Source: Luteimonas colneyensis (lineage in GTDB: Bacteria; Pseudomonadota; Gammaproteobacteria; Xanthomonadales; Xanthomonadaceae). Taken from it: a stretch of DNA of 64,000 nt. Positions 41,697-51,248 of this stretch are shown here, piece by piece; the first letter of the stretch is position 1; each line of letters begins with the position of its first letter. Under the pieces are notes generated by a model that had not been told where the DNA came from, searched no databases, and worked only from the letters and a program-made list of their open reading frames with translations. The DNA lies in contig NZ_JACSQJ010000005.1 in NCBI RefSeq assembly GCF_014836665.1, positions 132,950 to 196,949 of the forward strand. Reading direction: 5' to 3'. Position numbers and translations under genes: made by a program.

Positions 41697-42713
41697 TCAG
41701 GGCCGATACCTGGAACGCAGCGCCATCAGCGGCTTCTCGACGAGATGGAAGCTGGCCGCGGCCGCGCCCAGCACCAGCAGCAGACGCGTCGCGAGCGTCG
41801 CACTGAACGTGTCCGGATCGAGGAACAGCTGCTGCCAGAGGTACAGCGAGTAGCTCATCACCCCGATCACCACCGCGACCCGGGAGTTCAGCGCGCGTCC
41901 CACCCGCGCCGAGGGGTTGGCCACCACCCACAGGATGCACGCCGCGATCGCCACGTGGATCATCGTGACCCCCAGCGGCAGGTAGAACGAGGGCCGGTCC
42001 TTCCACGCCGCCGCCGCCAGCGCCACCACGGGGGCCAGGACCACCAGTCGCCCGGGCACCATCGCGCCCAGGCGCTGCAGGCCGACCTGGCGCGCCACCA
42101 GGGCCAGCACGCAGCCGGTCGCCAGCGCATCGCACACGAACTGGAACTGCCGGTCCAGGCCTTCGTGCGGGAAGGGAAGGACCACCCAGCCGACCACGCG
42201 CAGGAGCGGCGCGGCGCAGAGCACGAGCAGTGCCACCACCAGCGCCCGCCTCCCGGCCCACACGAAGGCCAGTGGCCAGAGCAGGTAGAACTGCTCCTCG
42301 ACCGCGAGCGACCACAGGTGCCCGAGCGTCCATGCGGCCTCATGGTGGTAGTTCATGGTGTAGGTGAGCGCATGCAGCATGTCGCCCGGCGCCAGGACCA
42401 CCAGTCCCGCGTGCGCGGCCAGGGCCACGACGGCCATATAGGCATAGGCGGCAGGGAAGATCCGGATCGTCCTGCGCGCGTAGAAGTCGCGCAGCGACAC
42501 GCGCCCGGTCCGCTCGCGCTCGTCGATCAGGAGGGTCGTGATCAGGAAGCCCGACAGCACGAAGAAGACGGTGACGCCCAGTTCGTCGATGTCCACCACC
42601 AGCAGGGCCTTCATTGCCTCGGGGAATCCCGGCAGCCGCGACGCATGCCCTGCGATGACCATCAGGACCGCCACGGCGCGCACGCCATCCAGCCCGGGAA
42701 GATGGCGCGGCAT
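41697..42713 (-). CDS. acyltransferase 3 family membrane protein (OafA/YrhL type)
   Basis: The 338-residue inner-membrane acyltransferase has about 9-10 hydrophobic segments. The N-terminal LPGLDGVRAVAVLMVIAGH carries the family catalytic His, FFVLSGFLITTLLIDE follows, and the SLAVEEQFYLLWP block holds the conserved Glu. Such proteins O-acylate surface polysaccharides. ATG 42713 has Shine-Dalgarno GGAGG; the longer frame runs into thiD. It could modify the product of the nearby exopolysaccharide locus, but this is only suggested by proximity. Confidence 0.92.
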   Translation of the reverse strand: MPRHLPGLDGVRAVAVLMVIAGHASRLPGFPEAMKALLVVDIDELGVTVFFVLSGFLITTLLIDERERTGRVSLRDFYARRTIRIFPAAYAYMAVVALAAHAGLVVLAPGDMLHALTYTMNYHHEAAWTLGHLWSLAVEEQFYLLWPLAFVWAGRRALVVALLVLCAAPLLRVVGWVVLPFPHEGLDRQFQFVCDALATGCVLALVARQVGLQRLGAMVPGRLVVLAPVVALAAAAWKDRPSFYLPLGVTMIHVAIAACILWVVANPSARVGRALNSRVAVVIGVMSYSLYLWQQLFLDPDTFSATLATRLLLVLGAAAASFHLVEKPLMALRSRYRP

Positions 42714-42838
42714 GTGGATCCTCCATTGCCGGCTGCCGACGTGGCGCCGCTCCCCCGCAAACGCGGGAACGCGGCGCGTCCGGCAAGCCCGCCCGCTCCG
42801 GACCCGGCCGTGCGGGCGGGCCGGCCCTGCCCATCGGG

Positions 42839-42844
42839 CATAAT
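42839..42844 (+). promoter_or_regulatory. -10 element of thiD (leaderless geometry)
   Basis: CATAAT, 6 bases (CGGGGG), then the thiD ATG. The G run touches the start codon and is too close to act as a Shine-Dalgarno. Confidence 0.55.
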
Positions 42845-42850
42845 CGGGGG

Positions 42851-43656
<806 letters not shown>

Positions 43657-43660
<4 letters not shown>

Positions 43661-44505
43661 CGCCAGCCGGCGGAGACGCGGCGCCGGCTGCCATCCCGCT
43701 GCAGGCCGGCGACGGCCACCGCTTCGAACTCATCGCGATCATTCCCGCGGACGCCCGGCGCAGCCTGCTCTGGCTGCCGGCCCTGGGCGTGGCCGCGCGC
43801 CACTACCTGCCGCTGGCGCAGGCCCTCGCCCGGCGCGGTACGGCGGTGTTCCTGCACGAGTGGCGTGGCCACGGCAGCAGCAGCCTGCGCGCCGGCCGCG
43901 ACTGCGACTGGGGCTATCGCGAACTGCTGCAGCTCGACCTGGCGGCCAGCGAGGCCGCGGTGGCCGCCGCGCTCCCGGCGCTGCCGCGCGTGGCCGGCGG
44001 CCACAGCCTGGGCGGGCAGCTCGCCGCCTGCCGCGCCGGCCTGGCGCCCGACGCCTGCGGCGAACTCTGGCTGGCCGGCTGCGGCGCCCCGTACTGGCGC
44101 GCCTTCCCCGCACGCGAGCGGCTGTGGCTGCCACTGGCCTACCGCGTGCTGCCGTGGCTCGCGGACCGCGCCGGGAGCCTGCCCGGACGCCGCATCGGCT
44201 TCGGCGGCAACGAGGCCCGCGGCGTGATGCGCGACTGGGCCGGCACCGCCCTCAGCGGCCGCTATGCCGCGGCCGGGCTGGGCGACCTGGAACCGGGCAT
44301 GGCCGCGGCGCGCGTGCAGCTGCGCGCCGTGCTCTTCGATCGCGACTGGCTGGCGCCGGCCTCGTCGCTGCGCCACCTGCTCTCCAGGCTGCCGCAGGCG
44401 AAGGCCGAGGTCGCCACCCTCGACACGGCGGCGCTGGGCGTGCCGGCCGACCACTTCCAGTGGATGAAGTCGCCCGGCGCGGTCGCGGACTTCTTCGACC
44501 GCTGA
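43657..44505 (+). CDS. alpha/beta hydrolase of unknown substrate
   Basis: The 282-residue alpha/beta hydrolase has the nucleophile elbow GGHSLGG (about residue 115), the HEWRGHGSSS oxyanion region and a C-terminal His in PADHFQW. It resembles the COG4757-type predicted hydrolases. It has no signal peptide and is probably cytoplasmic. It is translationally coupled to thiD by a 4-base overlap, a link whose meaning is unknown. Confidence 0.88.
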
Positions 44506-44541
44506 GCCCGGGCGCGGAGCGCGGCCCGACGCGGCGAGGCC

Positions 44542-45570
44542 TCAGTCGCCGCCGGCCCCGTCCTCGTAGCCGCGCGGATTGCGCGACTGCCAGCGCCAGG
44601 CGTCCCGGCACATGGCGTCGATGTCGTGCCCGGCGCGCCAGCCGAGCAGCTCGTGCGCAAGCGAAGGATCGGCGTAGACCTCGGCGACATCGCCGGGCCG
44701 GCGCGCGACGACCTCGAACGGCACCTCGCGCCCCGACGCGCTCTCGAAGGCCCGCACCAGCTCCAGCACGCTGGAGCCGCGCCCGGTGCCGAGGTTGATG
44801 TTGGCGCTGCGCCTCTCCCGCACCAGAAAATCGAGCGCATCGGCGTGCGCGCGGGCCAGGTCGACGACATGGATGTAGTCGCGCACGCCGGTGCCGTCCA
44901 CGGTCGGCCAGTCGCCGCCAAAGACCGACAGCCGCTCGCGCTGGCCCACGGCGACCTGGCAGACATAGGGCATCAGGTTGTTCGGCACGCCGCCCGGCGC
45001 CTCGCCGATCAGGCCGGACGCATGCGCCCCCACCGGGTTGAAGTAGCGCAGGTTCACGGCGTGGAAGCCCGGGTCGCTGGCGCACAGGTCGCCGATCAGC
45101 TGCTCCATCACCAGCTTGGTCCGGCCGTATGGATTGGTCACGCGCAGCGGCGCATCCTCGCGCACCGGGACCGAGTCCGGGTCCCCGTAGACCGTCGCCG
45201 ACGAGCTGAACACCAGGCGCCCGACGCCATGCGCCCGCATCGCCTGCAGCAGGTGGATGGTGCCGGCGATGTTGTTGTCGAAGTAGTCCAGCGGGCGCTC
45301 GCAGGATTCGCCCACCGCCTTCAGCGCCGCGAAGTGGATGACCGCGTCGAAGCCGGCGCCGGCGAACAGCGCGTCCACCGCCGCGCGGTCGCGCAGGTCC
45401 ACGCGGCGCAGGTCCGGACGCCGGCCGGCGATCGCCTCCAGGCGCCCGAGCACCCGCGGCGAGCTGTTGCAGAAGTTGTCGGCGATGGTGGCCTCGAAGC
45501 CGCGCTCGGCGAGGACCGTCCATGTGTGGCTGCCGATGTAGCCGGCGCCGCCGGTGACCAGGATTCGCAT
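44542..45570 (-). CDS. galE: UDP-glucose 4-epimerase
   Basis: The 342-residue NAD-dependent short-chain dehydrogenase interconverts UDP-glucose and UDP-galactose (or the GlcNAc/GalNAc pair). Motifs are VTGGAGYIGSH at the N-terminus, SSSATVYG and the catalytic NPYGRTKLVME (YxxxK). Shine-Dalgarno GGGGGAAGG precedes ATG 45570; upstream codons in frame are intergenic. It is divergent from the exopolysaccharide operon and probably feeds it nucleotide sugars. Confidence 0.96.
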   Translation of the reverse strand: MRILVTGGAGYIGSHTWTVLAERGFEATIADNFCNSSPRVLGRLEAIAGRRPDLRRVDLRDRAAVDALFAGAGFDAVIHFAALKAVGESCERPLDYFDNNIAGTIHLLQAMRAHGVGRLVFSSSATVYGDPDSVPVREDAPLRVTNPYGRTKLVMEQLIGDLCASDPGFHAVNLRYFNPVGAHASGLIGEAPGGVPNNLMPYVCQVAVGQRERLSVFGGDWPTVDGTGVRDYIHVVDLARAHADALDFLVRERRSANINLGTGRGSSVLELVRAFESASGREVPFEVVARRPGDVAEVYADPSLAHELLGWRAGHDIDAMCRDAWRWQSRNPRGYEDGAGGD

Positions 45571-45689
45571 CGGCACCTTCCCCCTTGGATCAGCTTCGGG
45601 AGGATACGGCAAATGCCGCCGCACGCTCTCGATGACGGCCGGCGCGACGTGCGCGCCGCTGGCCGCATCCGTGCGCGAACAACGTATTC

Positions 45690-45703
45690 CATGGCTGGGA
45701 ATC
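45690..45703. promoter_or_regulatory. possible operator upstream of the exopolysaccharide operon
   Basis: CATGGCTGGGAATC, part of a dyad ATTCC-N7-GGAAT (45686-45702), matches the stem upstream of the TonB receptor at 12 of 14 positions. It lies 20-33 bases before the first exopolysaccharide gene. Confidence 0.3.
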
Positions 45704-45722
45704 ACTCGATTGGAAATCCGCC

Positions 45723-46349
45723 ATGCGCCTGATCCGGCACGCGTCCGCCCTGCTGCTCCTGCTGGTCCTCGCCGCCTGTGCCTCCGGCGGCGGAAGCAGC
45801 AGCGTGCCGCAGCCGCCCGACAGCGACGCCTCCGTCGCCGACTACCTGATCGGCGTGGACGACATCGTCCAGGTCACCGTCTGGCGCAACCCCGAGCTCG
45901 GGGTCACCGTCCCGGTCCGGCCCGACGGGCGGATCTCGGTCCCGCTGGTCGGCGACGTGGTCGCCGGCGGCCTGGTGCCCGAGGCCGTGGCGCGCGACAT
46001 CGAAAGCAAGCTCGCCGCCTATGTCCGCGATCCCCAGGTCGCGGTGATCCTGACCGACCTGCGCAGCCACGAGTACCTGTCGCGGGTCCGCGTCACCGGT
46101 GCGGTGCGCCAACCCGTCTCCCTGCCCTACCGCCAGGGGATGACGGTGCTCGACGCCGTGCTGGCGGCGGGCGGGTTGAACGAGTTCGCCGCGCCCGACC
46201 GCGCGTCGCTGTTCCGGCGCAACAGCAGCAGCGGCGCGACCACGCCCTATGCGATCCGCCTGGACCGCATCCTCAACCGCGGCGACCTGTCCACTAATCA
46301 CCGGGTCGCGCCGGGCGACGTCATCACCATCCCGGAGCGCGTCCTGTGA
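45723..46349 (+). CDS. outer-membrane polysaccharide export lipoprotein (Wza/GumB-like)
   Basis: The 208-residue lipoprotein has lipobox LAAC at about residue 19. A polysaccharide-export (PES) domain (YLIGVDDIVQVTVWRNPELG, VRPDGRISVPLVGDV) and one SLBB domain (VRVTGAVRQPVSLPYRQGMTVLDAVLAAGGLNEF) follow. It forms the outer-membrane channel for the polymer together with the chain-length protein. Its short form matches the export proteins of XrtA-type loci. Its TGA overlaps the GTG of the next gene. It is the first gene of the plus-strand operon. Confidence 0.93.
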   Translation: MRLIRHASALLLLLVLAACASGGGSSSVPQPPDSDASVADYLIGVDDIVQVTVWRNPELGVTVPVRPDGRISVPLVGDVVAGGLVPEAVARDIESKLAAYVRDPQVAVILTDLRSHEYLSRVRVTGAVRQPVSLPYRQGMTVLDAVLAAGGLNEFAAPDRASLFRRNSSSGATTPYAIRLDRILNRGDLSTNHRVAPGDVITIPERVL

Positions 46350-47932
46350 TCAAGGCCGCCATGCTCCCGTCGCTGCGCGTCGGCTCCGTCGCGCGGCCGC
46401 GCAACCCGGAGCTGTCCCCGCACGACCTGGTGCTGGTGCTGTTGAAGGAGTTCCGCATCCGCGCCTTCGGCATGGCGGCGATCTTCACCACGATCGCACT
46501 GCTGACCCTGGTCATCGGCCTCTTCGTCATCCCACGCTACTACACCACCTCCGTCACCGTGCTGGCCCAGGAAAGCGACATCATCCAGCCGCTCCTGGAG
46601 GGGCGCGCGGTGCCCACCGGCGTGACCGACCGCGCCGGCATGGCGCGCCAGATCATCTACGGCCAGAAGGTCATGTCCGAGGCGCTGAAGATCGGTGGCT
46701 GGGCCGCCGAGGATCTCAGCCCGATCCAGGAAGACATGGCCATGGAGGAGATCCGCAAGCGCACGGTCATCGTCAGCCCGCGTCCGGACCTGGTCGAGAT
46801 CAGCTACCGCGATGTCGACCCGGAACGCAGCTTCGAGCTCGCCCAGGCCTTCGGGTCGCTCTTCATCTCGGAGGCCCTGGCCACGAAGGAGCGCGAAAGC
46901 CGCGAAGCCTACGAGTTCATCGATGCCCAGGTGCAGGAGTACCACCGCAAGCTGACGGATGCCGAAAGCAACCTGCAGGACTACCAGTCCCGCAACGCCG
47001 ATGCCCAGCCCGGCAGCGCCGACGACGTCAGCGCGCGCATCAGCGCGCTGAGGACCCAGCTCGAGCAGACCCGCATGTCGCTGCTCGAGCAGGAGTCGCG
47101 CCAGTCCTCGATCGAGGCGCAGCTCAGCGGCGAGGCCGCGGTCACCGCCGTGCAGAGCCGCGAGACCCTGTACCGCACGCGGATGATCGAGCTGCAGGCC
47201 GAACGCGACCGGCTGCTGCTGCAGTTCACCGAGCAGCATCCCGACGTGCGCCGGATCAACCACCAGCTCGAGGACATCCAGCGGACCCTGGTGGCCGAAC
47301 GCGAGCGACGCGAGACCTCGGGGCGGCCGAACGCCATCTCGGAGGACGCACAGCTCAACCCGATGTACCAGGAGCTGCGCAGCCAGCTGTCGCTGATCCG
47401 CCGCGAGATCGCGGCGACGCGGACGCGGATGGGCATCGCCGAGTCCATGCTCAACGACGAGCTGGACCGCAGCCGCCGCATCGCCTCGTCGGAAAGCGCG
47501 CTGGCCGAGCTGACGCGGGACTACGAGGTGAACCGCGAGATCTACCAGGACCTGCTGCGTCGCCGCGAGAATGCGCGCGTGTCCATGGGGCTGGACCAGG
47601 AGAACCGCGGCCTGACGCTGCGCATCCAGGACCCGGCGGTCATGCCGCTCCGCCCGTCCGGCCTGCGCTTCATGCATATCGCCGCGGCCGGCATGCTCGT
47701 GGCGGTGCTGCTGCCGCTGGCACTGGTGTTCGCGCTCGTCCGCTTCGACCCGCGGATCCGCTCGCCCCAGCTGATCGCCGACCGACACCGGCTGCTGACC
47801 ACCATCCCCTCCTTCCCGACGCCGCGGGAACGCCGGCGGACGTTCATGCGGCTGGCCAGCGCGATGGCCATGGTGGCCGGCGTCTTCGTCACCTACGGCC
47901 TGGTCTATGCCTACAAGATCGCCTCCGCCTGA
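46346..47932 (+). CDS. polysaccharide chain-length determinant (Wzz/GumC-like)
   Basis: The 528-residue polysaccharide co-polymerase has two membrane helices (about residues 43-63 and 450-472) and, unusually, a third near the C-terminus (about 500-520). Between the first two lies a long periplasmic coiled coil (residues about 190-400) with LTDAESNLQDYQSR and LLLQFTEQHPDVRRI. It has no fused kinase domain; the next gene encodes a detached ATPase. The start is GTG 46346, overlapping the export gene stop with GGAGCG upstream; ATG 46361 is an alternative. Confidence 0.9.
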   Translation: MIKAAMLPSLRVGSVARPRNPELSPHDLVLVLLKEFRIRAFGMAAIFTTIALLTLVIGLFVIPRYYTTSVTVLAQESDIIQPLLEGRAVPTGVTDRAGMARQIIYGQKVMSEALKIGGWAAEDLSPIQEDMAMEEIRKRTVIVSPRPDLVEISYRDVDPERSFELAQAFGSLFISEALATKERESREAYEFIDAQVQEYHRKLTDAESNLQDYQSRNADAQPGSADDVSARISALRTQLEQTRMSLLEQESRQSSIEAQLSGEAAVTAVQSRETLYRTRMIELQAERDRLLLQFTEQHPDVRRINHQLEDIQRTLVAERERRETSGRPNAISEDAQLNPMYQELRSQLSLIRREIAATRTRMGIAESMLNDELDRSRRIASSESALAELTRDYEVNREIYQDLLRRRENARVSMGLDQENRGLTLRIQDPAVMPLRPSGLRFMHIAAAGMLVAVLLPLALVFALVRFDPRIRSPQLIADRHRLLTTIPSFPTPRERRRTFMRLASAMAMVAGVFVTYGLVYAYKIASA

Positions 47933-47975
47933 CCACCACGCGGTCCGCGGCGATCGCCCGTCCCAGGAAGCAAGC

Positions 47976-48707
47976 ATGCACGCACAGCACGACTCCCTCG
48001 CCGTCGCCCTGCCCCGCGCCACCGGCACGGCGACGCACATGGCCATGCCCGCGCTGCCGAGCCCCAGGACGCTGGAGGATCGCCGACTCATCCATCGCAA
48101 CGACTCCGTCCGCGCCCAGGCCGACGCGTTCCGCGACCTGCGCACGCAGCTGCTGGCGCTGTCGGACCAGCGCAACTTCGTCACCCTGGTGGTGCCGGTG
48201 ACCGCCGGCTGCGGCGGCAGCTTCGTGGCCAGGAACCTGGCGCTGGCGTTCGCGTTCGACGAGAGCAAGATGGCGGTGCTCCTCGACTGCGACGTGCTCT
48301 ACCCGAGCCAGCGCGCCGCCTTCGGCGTCGACGCCGCGCACTGCGGCCTGGTCGATTACCTCGAGGACGAGGGCCGCCAGCTCTCCGAGATCCAGTACGA
48401 CACCGGCATCCCGAGGCTGCGGGTGGTCCCGAGCGGCACGCGCCGCGAATCGACCGGCGAGCACTTCAGCTCGGTGCGGGCACGGACCATGATCGATTCG
48501 CTGCGCAGCACGTCGCCCGGCGTCTATCCGATCCTGGACAGCCCGCCGGCGCTCACCAGCCCCGACGCGCGGATCCTGGCCGACCTGTCCGATTTCGTCG
48601 TGCTGGTCGCCGGCTACGGCCGCACGACCCAGGAGCAGATCGACAAGGCCATGGCGAACTTCAGCGCCGAGAAGGTCGCCGGCATCGTGTTCAACAACCG
48701 GGTCTAG
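47976..48707 (+). CDS. Wzc-C/ParA-like ATPase with degenerate P-loop
   Basis: The 243-residue cytoplasmic protein corresponds to the bacterial tyrosine-kinase half that normally partners the chain-length protein. The usual GEGKS Walker A is here AGCGGSFVARNLA (residues 77-89), so the essential Lys is Gly81. Walker A-prime VLLDCD (101-106) and Walker B PILDSPPA are still present. There is no tyrosine cluster at the C-terminus, which ends VAGIVFNNRV. It may be a non-catalytic regulator or use an altered nucleotide site. Shine-Dalgarno AGGAAG precedes ATG 47976. Confidence 0.82.
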   Translation: MHAQHDSLAVALPRATGTATHMAMPALPSPRTLEDRRLIHRNDSVRAQADAFRDLRTQLLALSDQRNFVTLVVPVTAGCGGSFVARNLALAFAFDESKMAVLLDCDVLYPSQRAAFGVDAAHCGLVDYLEDEGRQLSEIQYDTGIPRLRVVPSGTRRESTGEHFSSVRARTMIDSLRSTSPGVYPILDSPPALTSPDARILADLSDFVVLVAGYGRTTQEQIDKAMANFSAEKVAGIVFNNRV

Positions 48708-48738
48708 CCGTCGCAGACGCACTCTCCGAGGAAGCGAC

Positions 48739-50037
48739 ATGTCGAAAAAGAACTGCGTACTGGCCGTGGGCACGGTCCTGCTGGCGCTCCCGCCGGGCAG
48801 CGCCGAGGCCGTCCGGATCGACTACACGATCGACGCCGGCGTGGAGCACAACGACAACGTGACCCTGGTGGACGGCGCACCCGTCAGCCAGAACATCCTC
48901 CGCACCGGGCTCGGCTTCCTCGCGACCGAGGACACCTCGGCGCTGCAGCTGCGGGTGGAGGGTCGCGCCGAGTACCGGAACCACGAGGACGACCTGTACT
49001 CCGACGGCGTCGAAGGCGAGCTCGGCGCGCTCGCGAACTGGTTCGCGATCCCCGACCGGCTGAGCATCACCGCCGAGAACCGGCTCGAGCTGCAGGCGAT
49101 CAATCCCTTCGCGGAGGACACGCCGGACAACCGGCAGCAGGTCAACGTGTTCTCGATCGGTCCCAACCTGTACTTCATGCGCGGCTCCACGTTCCAGGGC
49201 CAGCTCGAGATGCGCTATATCGACAGCCGCGCCGAGGAGACCGAGGAGTTCAACTCGCAGCGCATCGGGCTCGCCGCCAGGGCGTTCAAGGAATTCGATG
49301 AATCCCGCCGCGCCTCCATCAACGTCCAGTCCCAGGACGTGGACTTCGATGACGACGCCTTCGCGCGCGACCACCGGCGCGACGACCTGTTCGCGCGCTA
49401 CGAGCACGGCTTCAACATCCTCTCGCTCAGCCTGGATGCCGGCTGGTCGCGCGTGTCGTTCGACGACGGCGACCACCACTCCGCGCCCCTGCTGCGCGCC
49501 GGGCTCACCTGGCGCCCGAGCGAGCGCAGCCGCTTCTCGCTGGACGTCGTCGACCAGTACTCGGACGCGGCCACCACCTTCCTCGGCGGCGTGCAGGCAC
49601 CCGGCGGCATCCCCACCAGCGTCCTGATCGGCACCGACATCATCACCGCCGCCGTCTACGAGGAGCGCAGCGCCACCGCCGGCTATACCTACCTGGGTGA
49701 CGCCACGACCTTCGGCGCAAGTGCATACGCGCGCCGGCTCGACTACATCGACGCCGTCGACCCCGACGAGGACCGCGAGGGCGTGGCCCTGGACCTGGGC
49801 CGCACGCTGCGCCCGACGCTGTCGCTGGGCCTGCATTATTCGAGTGAGCGGATCCGCTACGACCTCGTCGACGGACGCTTCCACACCACCCGCTACGGAC
49901 TCGCGCTGAGCAAGCAGTGGTCGCGACGCTGGAGTTCCAGCCTGGCCGTGGAGCACAACCGCTGGAAAAACCCCGTGCTCGGCAGCGACGTCGACCAGAC
50001 CCTGATCTACCTGAGCATCGCGTACAGCAACCATTGA
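48739..50037 (+). CDS. outer-membrane beta-barrel protein of the exopolysaccharide locus
   Basis: The 432-residue exported protein has a signal peptide (VLAVGTVLLALPPGSAEA) and a series of alternating amphipathic strands rich in aromatic and charged residues, for example RIDYTIDAGVEHNDNVTL and LSLGLHYSSERIRYDL. It ends YLSIAYSNH, with Tyr near the C-terminus. This fits the PEP-CTERM-system beta-barrel family found beside EPS genes. A porin or secretion role is inference. It sits between the ATPase and the glycosyltransferases. Confidence 0.82.
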   Translation: MSKKNCVLAVGTVLLALPPGSAEAVRIDYTIDAGVEHNDNVTLVDGAPVSQNILRTGLGFLATEDTSALQLRVEGRAEYRNHEDDLYSDGVEGELGALANWFAIPDRLSITAENRLELQAINPFAEDTPDNRQQVNVFSIGPNLYFMRGSTFQGQLEMRYIDSRAEETEEFNSQRIGLAARAFKEFDESRRASINVQSQDVDFDDDAFARDHRRDDLFARYEHGFNILSLSLDAGWSRVSFDDGDHHSAPLLRAGLTWRPSERSRFSLDVVDQYSDAATTFLGGVQAPGGIPTSVLIGTDIITAAVYEERSATAGYTYLGDATTFGASAYARRLDYIDAVDPDEDREGVALDLGRTLRPTLSLGLHYSSERIRYDLVDGRFHTTRYGLALSKQWSRRWSSSLAVEHNRWKNPVLGSDVDQTLIYLSIAYSNH

Positions 50038-50051
50038 CCACGGGCGCGCCC

Positions 50052-51248
50052 ATGACCGGCGCGCCGGAGCCTGGAACACCCGTGAAAGTGCTGATCCTGA
50101 CCAACCTGTTCCCGAGTCCGTGGCTGCCGCACCGGGCCCCGTTCAACCGGCAGCAGTTCACGCGGCTGGCGGCGCTGCACGAGGTCGAGGTCATCGCCGG
50201 CGTCGGCTTCCGCGACTGGCTGCGCGGGCGCAGGGGCGAACCGGCGCTCGAGGGCATCAAGGTCGACTACGTCGTGTCGTGGTACCTCCCGGTGCTGCTG
50301 CGCCGCCTGCATCCGGCCTTCTGGCTGGCGTCGCTGCTGCTCCAGCGCGGGCTGCGGCTGCGCACCTCGTCCTACGACTGCATCCTGGCGAGCTGGGCCC
50401 ATCCCGACGGCGTCGGCGCCGCCTGGGTGTCGCGCTGGCTGGGCATCCCGCTGGTGGTCAAGGTCCACGGCAACGACATCAACGTCGCGGCCGCCGACCC
50501 GGCGCGGGGGCGGCAGGTGTCGAAGGCCTTCGGGCAGTGCCGCAGGGTGGTCGCGGTGAGCCGGGCGCTGGCCGCCAAGTGCCGCGCGCTGGGCGCCGAG
50601 CGCGTGGACGTCATCTACAACGGCGTCGACACCAGCCTGTTCGCCCCGTCTCCCGCGGACGGGCGCGGCCAGGAGCGCGACCCGCGCGCCCCGGTCATCC
50701 TCTTCGTCGGCAACCTGCTGGCCTCGAAGGGCTGCTTCGACCTGCTCGAGGCGATGCCGATGCTCCTGGAGCGCCATCCCGGCGCGCGGCTGGTCTTCGC
50801 CGGCTCCGGCTCGGACCGGCCGCGCCTGGGCCGGCGCGCTGCTTCGCTGGCGATCGCGTCCAGCGTCAGCTTCGCGGGCACCATCGAGCACGCCGGGCTG
50901 GCGCCGCTGATGCGCGCGGCCAGCGTGGTCTGCCTGCCCAGCCACAGCGAAGGCGTGCCGAACGTGCTGCTGGAGGCGATGGCCTGCGGCACGCCGGTGG
51001 TCGCGACCAGCGTCGGCGGCATCCCCGAGGTGGTGCCTCCGCATGCAGGAATCCTCGTCGAACCGCGCCAACCGGCCGCGCTCGCCGATGCGCTCGGCGA
51101 GACGATCGCGCGACGCTGGGACCGCGACGCGATCGCGGCACACGGCGCCGGCTTCAGGTGGTCGACGAACGTCGAGCAGCTCTCCGCCACCCTGCTTGCC
51201 GCCGTCGTGGAGCACGCCTCCGCACGCGCAACCGGACGCCGCGCCTGA
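50052..51248 (+). CDS. family 4 glycosyltransferase
   Basis: The 398-residue GT-B glycosyltransferase begins VKVLILTNLFPSPWLPHRAPF. The acceptor half has VVKVHGNDIN, and the donor half has VILFVGNLLASKGCFDLLEAM and the EX7E-type motif in PSHSEGVPNVLLEAMACGTPVVAT. It adds a sugar to the lipid-linked repeat unit; donor unknown. ATG 50052 is chosen; GTG 50082 immediately before KVLIL is an alternative. It is joined to the next gene by TGATG. Confidence 0.92.
   Translation: MTGAPEPGTPVKVLILTNLFPSPWLPHRAPFNRQQFTRLAALHEVEVIAGVGFRDWLRGRRGEPALEGIKVDYVVSWYLPVLLRRLHPAFWLASLLLQRGLRLRTSSYDCILASWAHPDGVGAAWVSRWLGIPLVVKVHGNDINVAAADPARGRQVSKAFGQCRRVVAVSRALAAKCRALGAERVDVIYNGVDTSLFAPSPADGRGQERDPRAPVILFVGNLLASKGCFDLLEAMPMLLERHPGARLVFAGSGSDRPRLGRRAASLAIASSVSFAGTIEHAGLAPLMRAASVVCLPSHSEGVPNVLLEAMACGTPVVATSVGGIPEVVPPHAGILVEPRQPAALADALGETIARRWDRDAIAAHGAGFRWSTNVEQLSATLLAAVVEHASARATGRRA

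Noticed and set aside
45571-45722. Riboswitch or sigma-54 promoter upstream of the EPS operon
   Set aside because: No GG-N10-GC pair of the sigma-54 type or structured aptamer could be recognised in the 152-base spacer.
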